DNA of 64,000 nt from Sympetrum striolatum (taxonomy: Eukaryota > Arthropoda > Insecta > Odonata > Libellulidae), in contig OX388344.1 of the NCBI GenBank assembly GCA_947579665.1, positions 12,580,346-12,644,345 on the forward strand, in the 5' to 3' direction. Of this stretch, positions 63,029-64,000 are shown one piece after another. Made by a program: the position numbers and the translations under genes. Position 1 is the first letter of the stretch. The number at the start of each line of letters is the position of its first letter. The notes below the pieces were generated by a model that searched no databases, was not told the origin of the DNA, and saw nothing but the letters and a program-made list of their open reading frames with translations.

Positions 63029-63905
63029 TCATCTCATTCTGGAAGAAGCTATCAATGATCTTCAGAAATACTAATTTAGAAATATTTGACTACATTGTAT
63101 TAACAGGCATGCTGAAAGGTGAACTCGTGAAAAAAGGAATGGGTAGTAAAGGAGTAAAATTACCTTTTGTGAAGCCTAAACAAAGCAAAATTATACCATA
63201 ACTTATTTGTAAACAGAATTATGAATGTTGATATTTTTTATCACAGAGAAGTTTATATGATTGCATACTGATCTATCCTGCTGGCAGGATTAAAAGAATG
63301 CATCCAGGTTATGGGCACATTAATTGAAGCAGCTAAAGCTTCTCCGATGTTGTGAAGCCAACCAAATGTGTTCACAATTAAATTTTATCACAACATGAAG
63401 AACAAAATTTGAAAAATGTTAATTAATTTATTAGAAACAGGGTTAATTTGAAAAATAGTTTGAGTGAACTGTTTTAAAATAGTTTTAATTCCAGTCTAAT
63501 TATCTGATATATTATTCTTAGTTTGTCATCAGAATTTATCAGTACATTTACTACTTTTCTTTCCAAGAACTCTCTTTTTGTGTATTTGTTATCTCAGTTA
63601 CGTTCATATAAGAATTATATGTCAGGGTACAAAGAGAATCAAGATAAATAATTGTTTGTGTTAATTTTCTTTAAATTTTAGATAAATATAATTTTATGAA
63701 CCTGGAGTTAAAACTTTCATTCATACAATAACTGGCTCTTAATTGTTTCAAATGTATGTATATAATTTATTATTAATTGCTGTCATTCTGTAGAAAGTAT
63801 AGCTATGATTTATCTAATTTTTCAAATGTATATATACTTTTGAATAGATCACCACGATTTGTAAGGAACACATCTTCTTCTTACCAATAAAACCTTTGTT
63901 TGTAT
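63029..63905 (+). other. 3' untranslated region of the BICD-related gene
   Basis: AT-rich sequence with no ORF follows the stop codon. The first canonical AATAAA I see downstream is at 63,886-63,891, and a GT/T-rich stretch (CTTTGTTTGTATGTTT) follows it, as expected for a cleavage site. The mRNA end is therefore inferred at about 63,905, giving a 3' UTR near 0.9 kb; an earlier non-canonical site cannot be excluded. Confidence 0.5.
63886..63891 (+). promoter_or_regulatory. polyadenylation signal AATAAA
   Basis: This is a canonical hexamer in CCAATAAAACC followed within 20 bases by a GT-rich element. It is the best candidate 3' end signal for the upstream coding exons. Confidence 0.55.
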
Positions 63906-64000
63906 GTTTAATGGATAAATCTATTTTCAGGTTTAGATGACTGAGATAAGATGTACTAGGATGACTGCCTGATGATAAGGGCTCATATATTAAAAGTACA

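Overview
The window looks like nuclear DNA of an arthropod, most probably an insect. It is AT-rich, has spliced coding exons with GT...AG borders, carries decayed eukaryotic transposons, and its only recognisable host gene resembles the insect BICD-related dynein adaptor. Nothing prokaryotic was seen: no operons, no ribosome-binding sites, no long ORFs. The species cannot be named from the sequence.

Region 1 (1 to about 41,906) is one uninterrupted head-to-tail satellite array of roughly 210 monomers with a 198-bp unit (about 37% G+C by my count on one consensus monomer). It runs off the left edge of the window, so its true size is larger; the right edge is captured. The array is not homogeneous. 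Diagnostic variants show a mosaic of nested block duplications: a 12-monomer block repeated in tandem (21.7-26.2 kb), a block of about 5.5 kb duplicated at an offset of 9.50 then 9.30 kb (26.2-31.8 and 35.7-41.05 kb), a block at an offset of 13,858 bp (19.6-21.7 and 33.5-35.5 kb), a block at an offset of 9,289 bp (about 8.95-10.4 and 18.2-19.7 kb), and smaller 5-monomer duplications. The 61-codon minus-strand ORFs that recur through the array are a property of the monomer, not genes.

Region 2 (41.9-59.5 kb) is AT-rich non-coding DNA. Just outside the array edge lies a broken pogo/Tigger-type transposase (about 42.06-43.05 kb) whose three catalytic Asp positions can still be read across several frames. 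Further along are a diverged 200-bp inverted repeat (49.9-50.4 kb), a GC-richer island (55.7-56.08 kb), a degenerate relic of the satellite monomer about 15 kb from the array (57.32 kb), a perfect 29-bp hairpin (58.26 kb), and a cluster of four tRNA-type B-box motifs spaced about 150 bp apart (58.68-59.16 kb).

Region 3 (59.5-64 kb) contains the last two coding exons of a BICD-related coiled-coil gene on the plus strand (62,021-62,278 and 62,840-63,028), followed by a 3' UTR with an AATAAA signal at 63,886. The sequence upstream of these exons, presumably intron, holds pieces of a transposon-like protein gene (59.53-60.64 kb), a direct repeat of about 150 bp, and a tRNA-like SINE head.

I found no convincing new enzymatic or defence system. 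The most unusual content is the internal architecture of the satellite array and the monomer-derived traces outside it.
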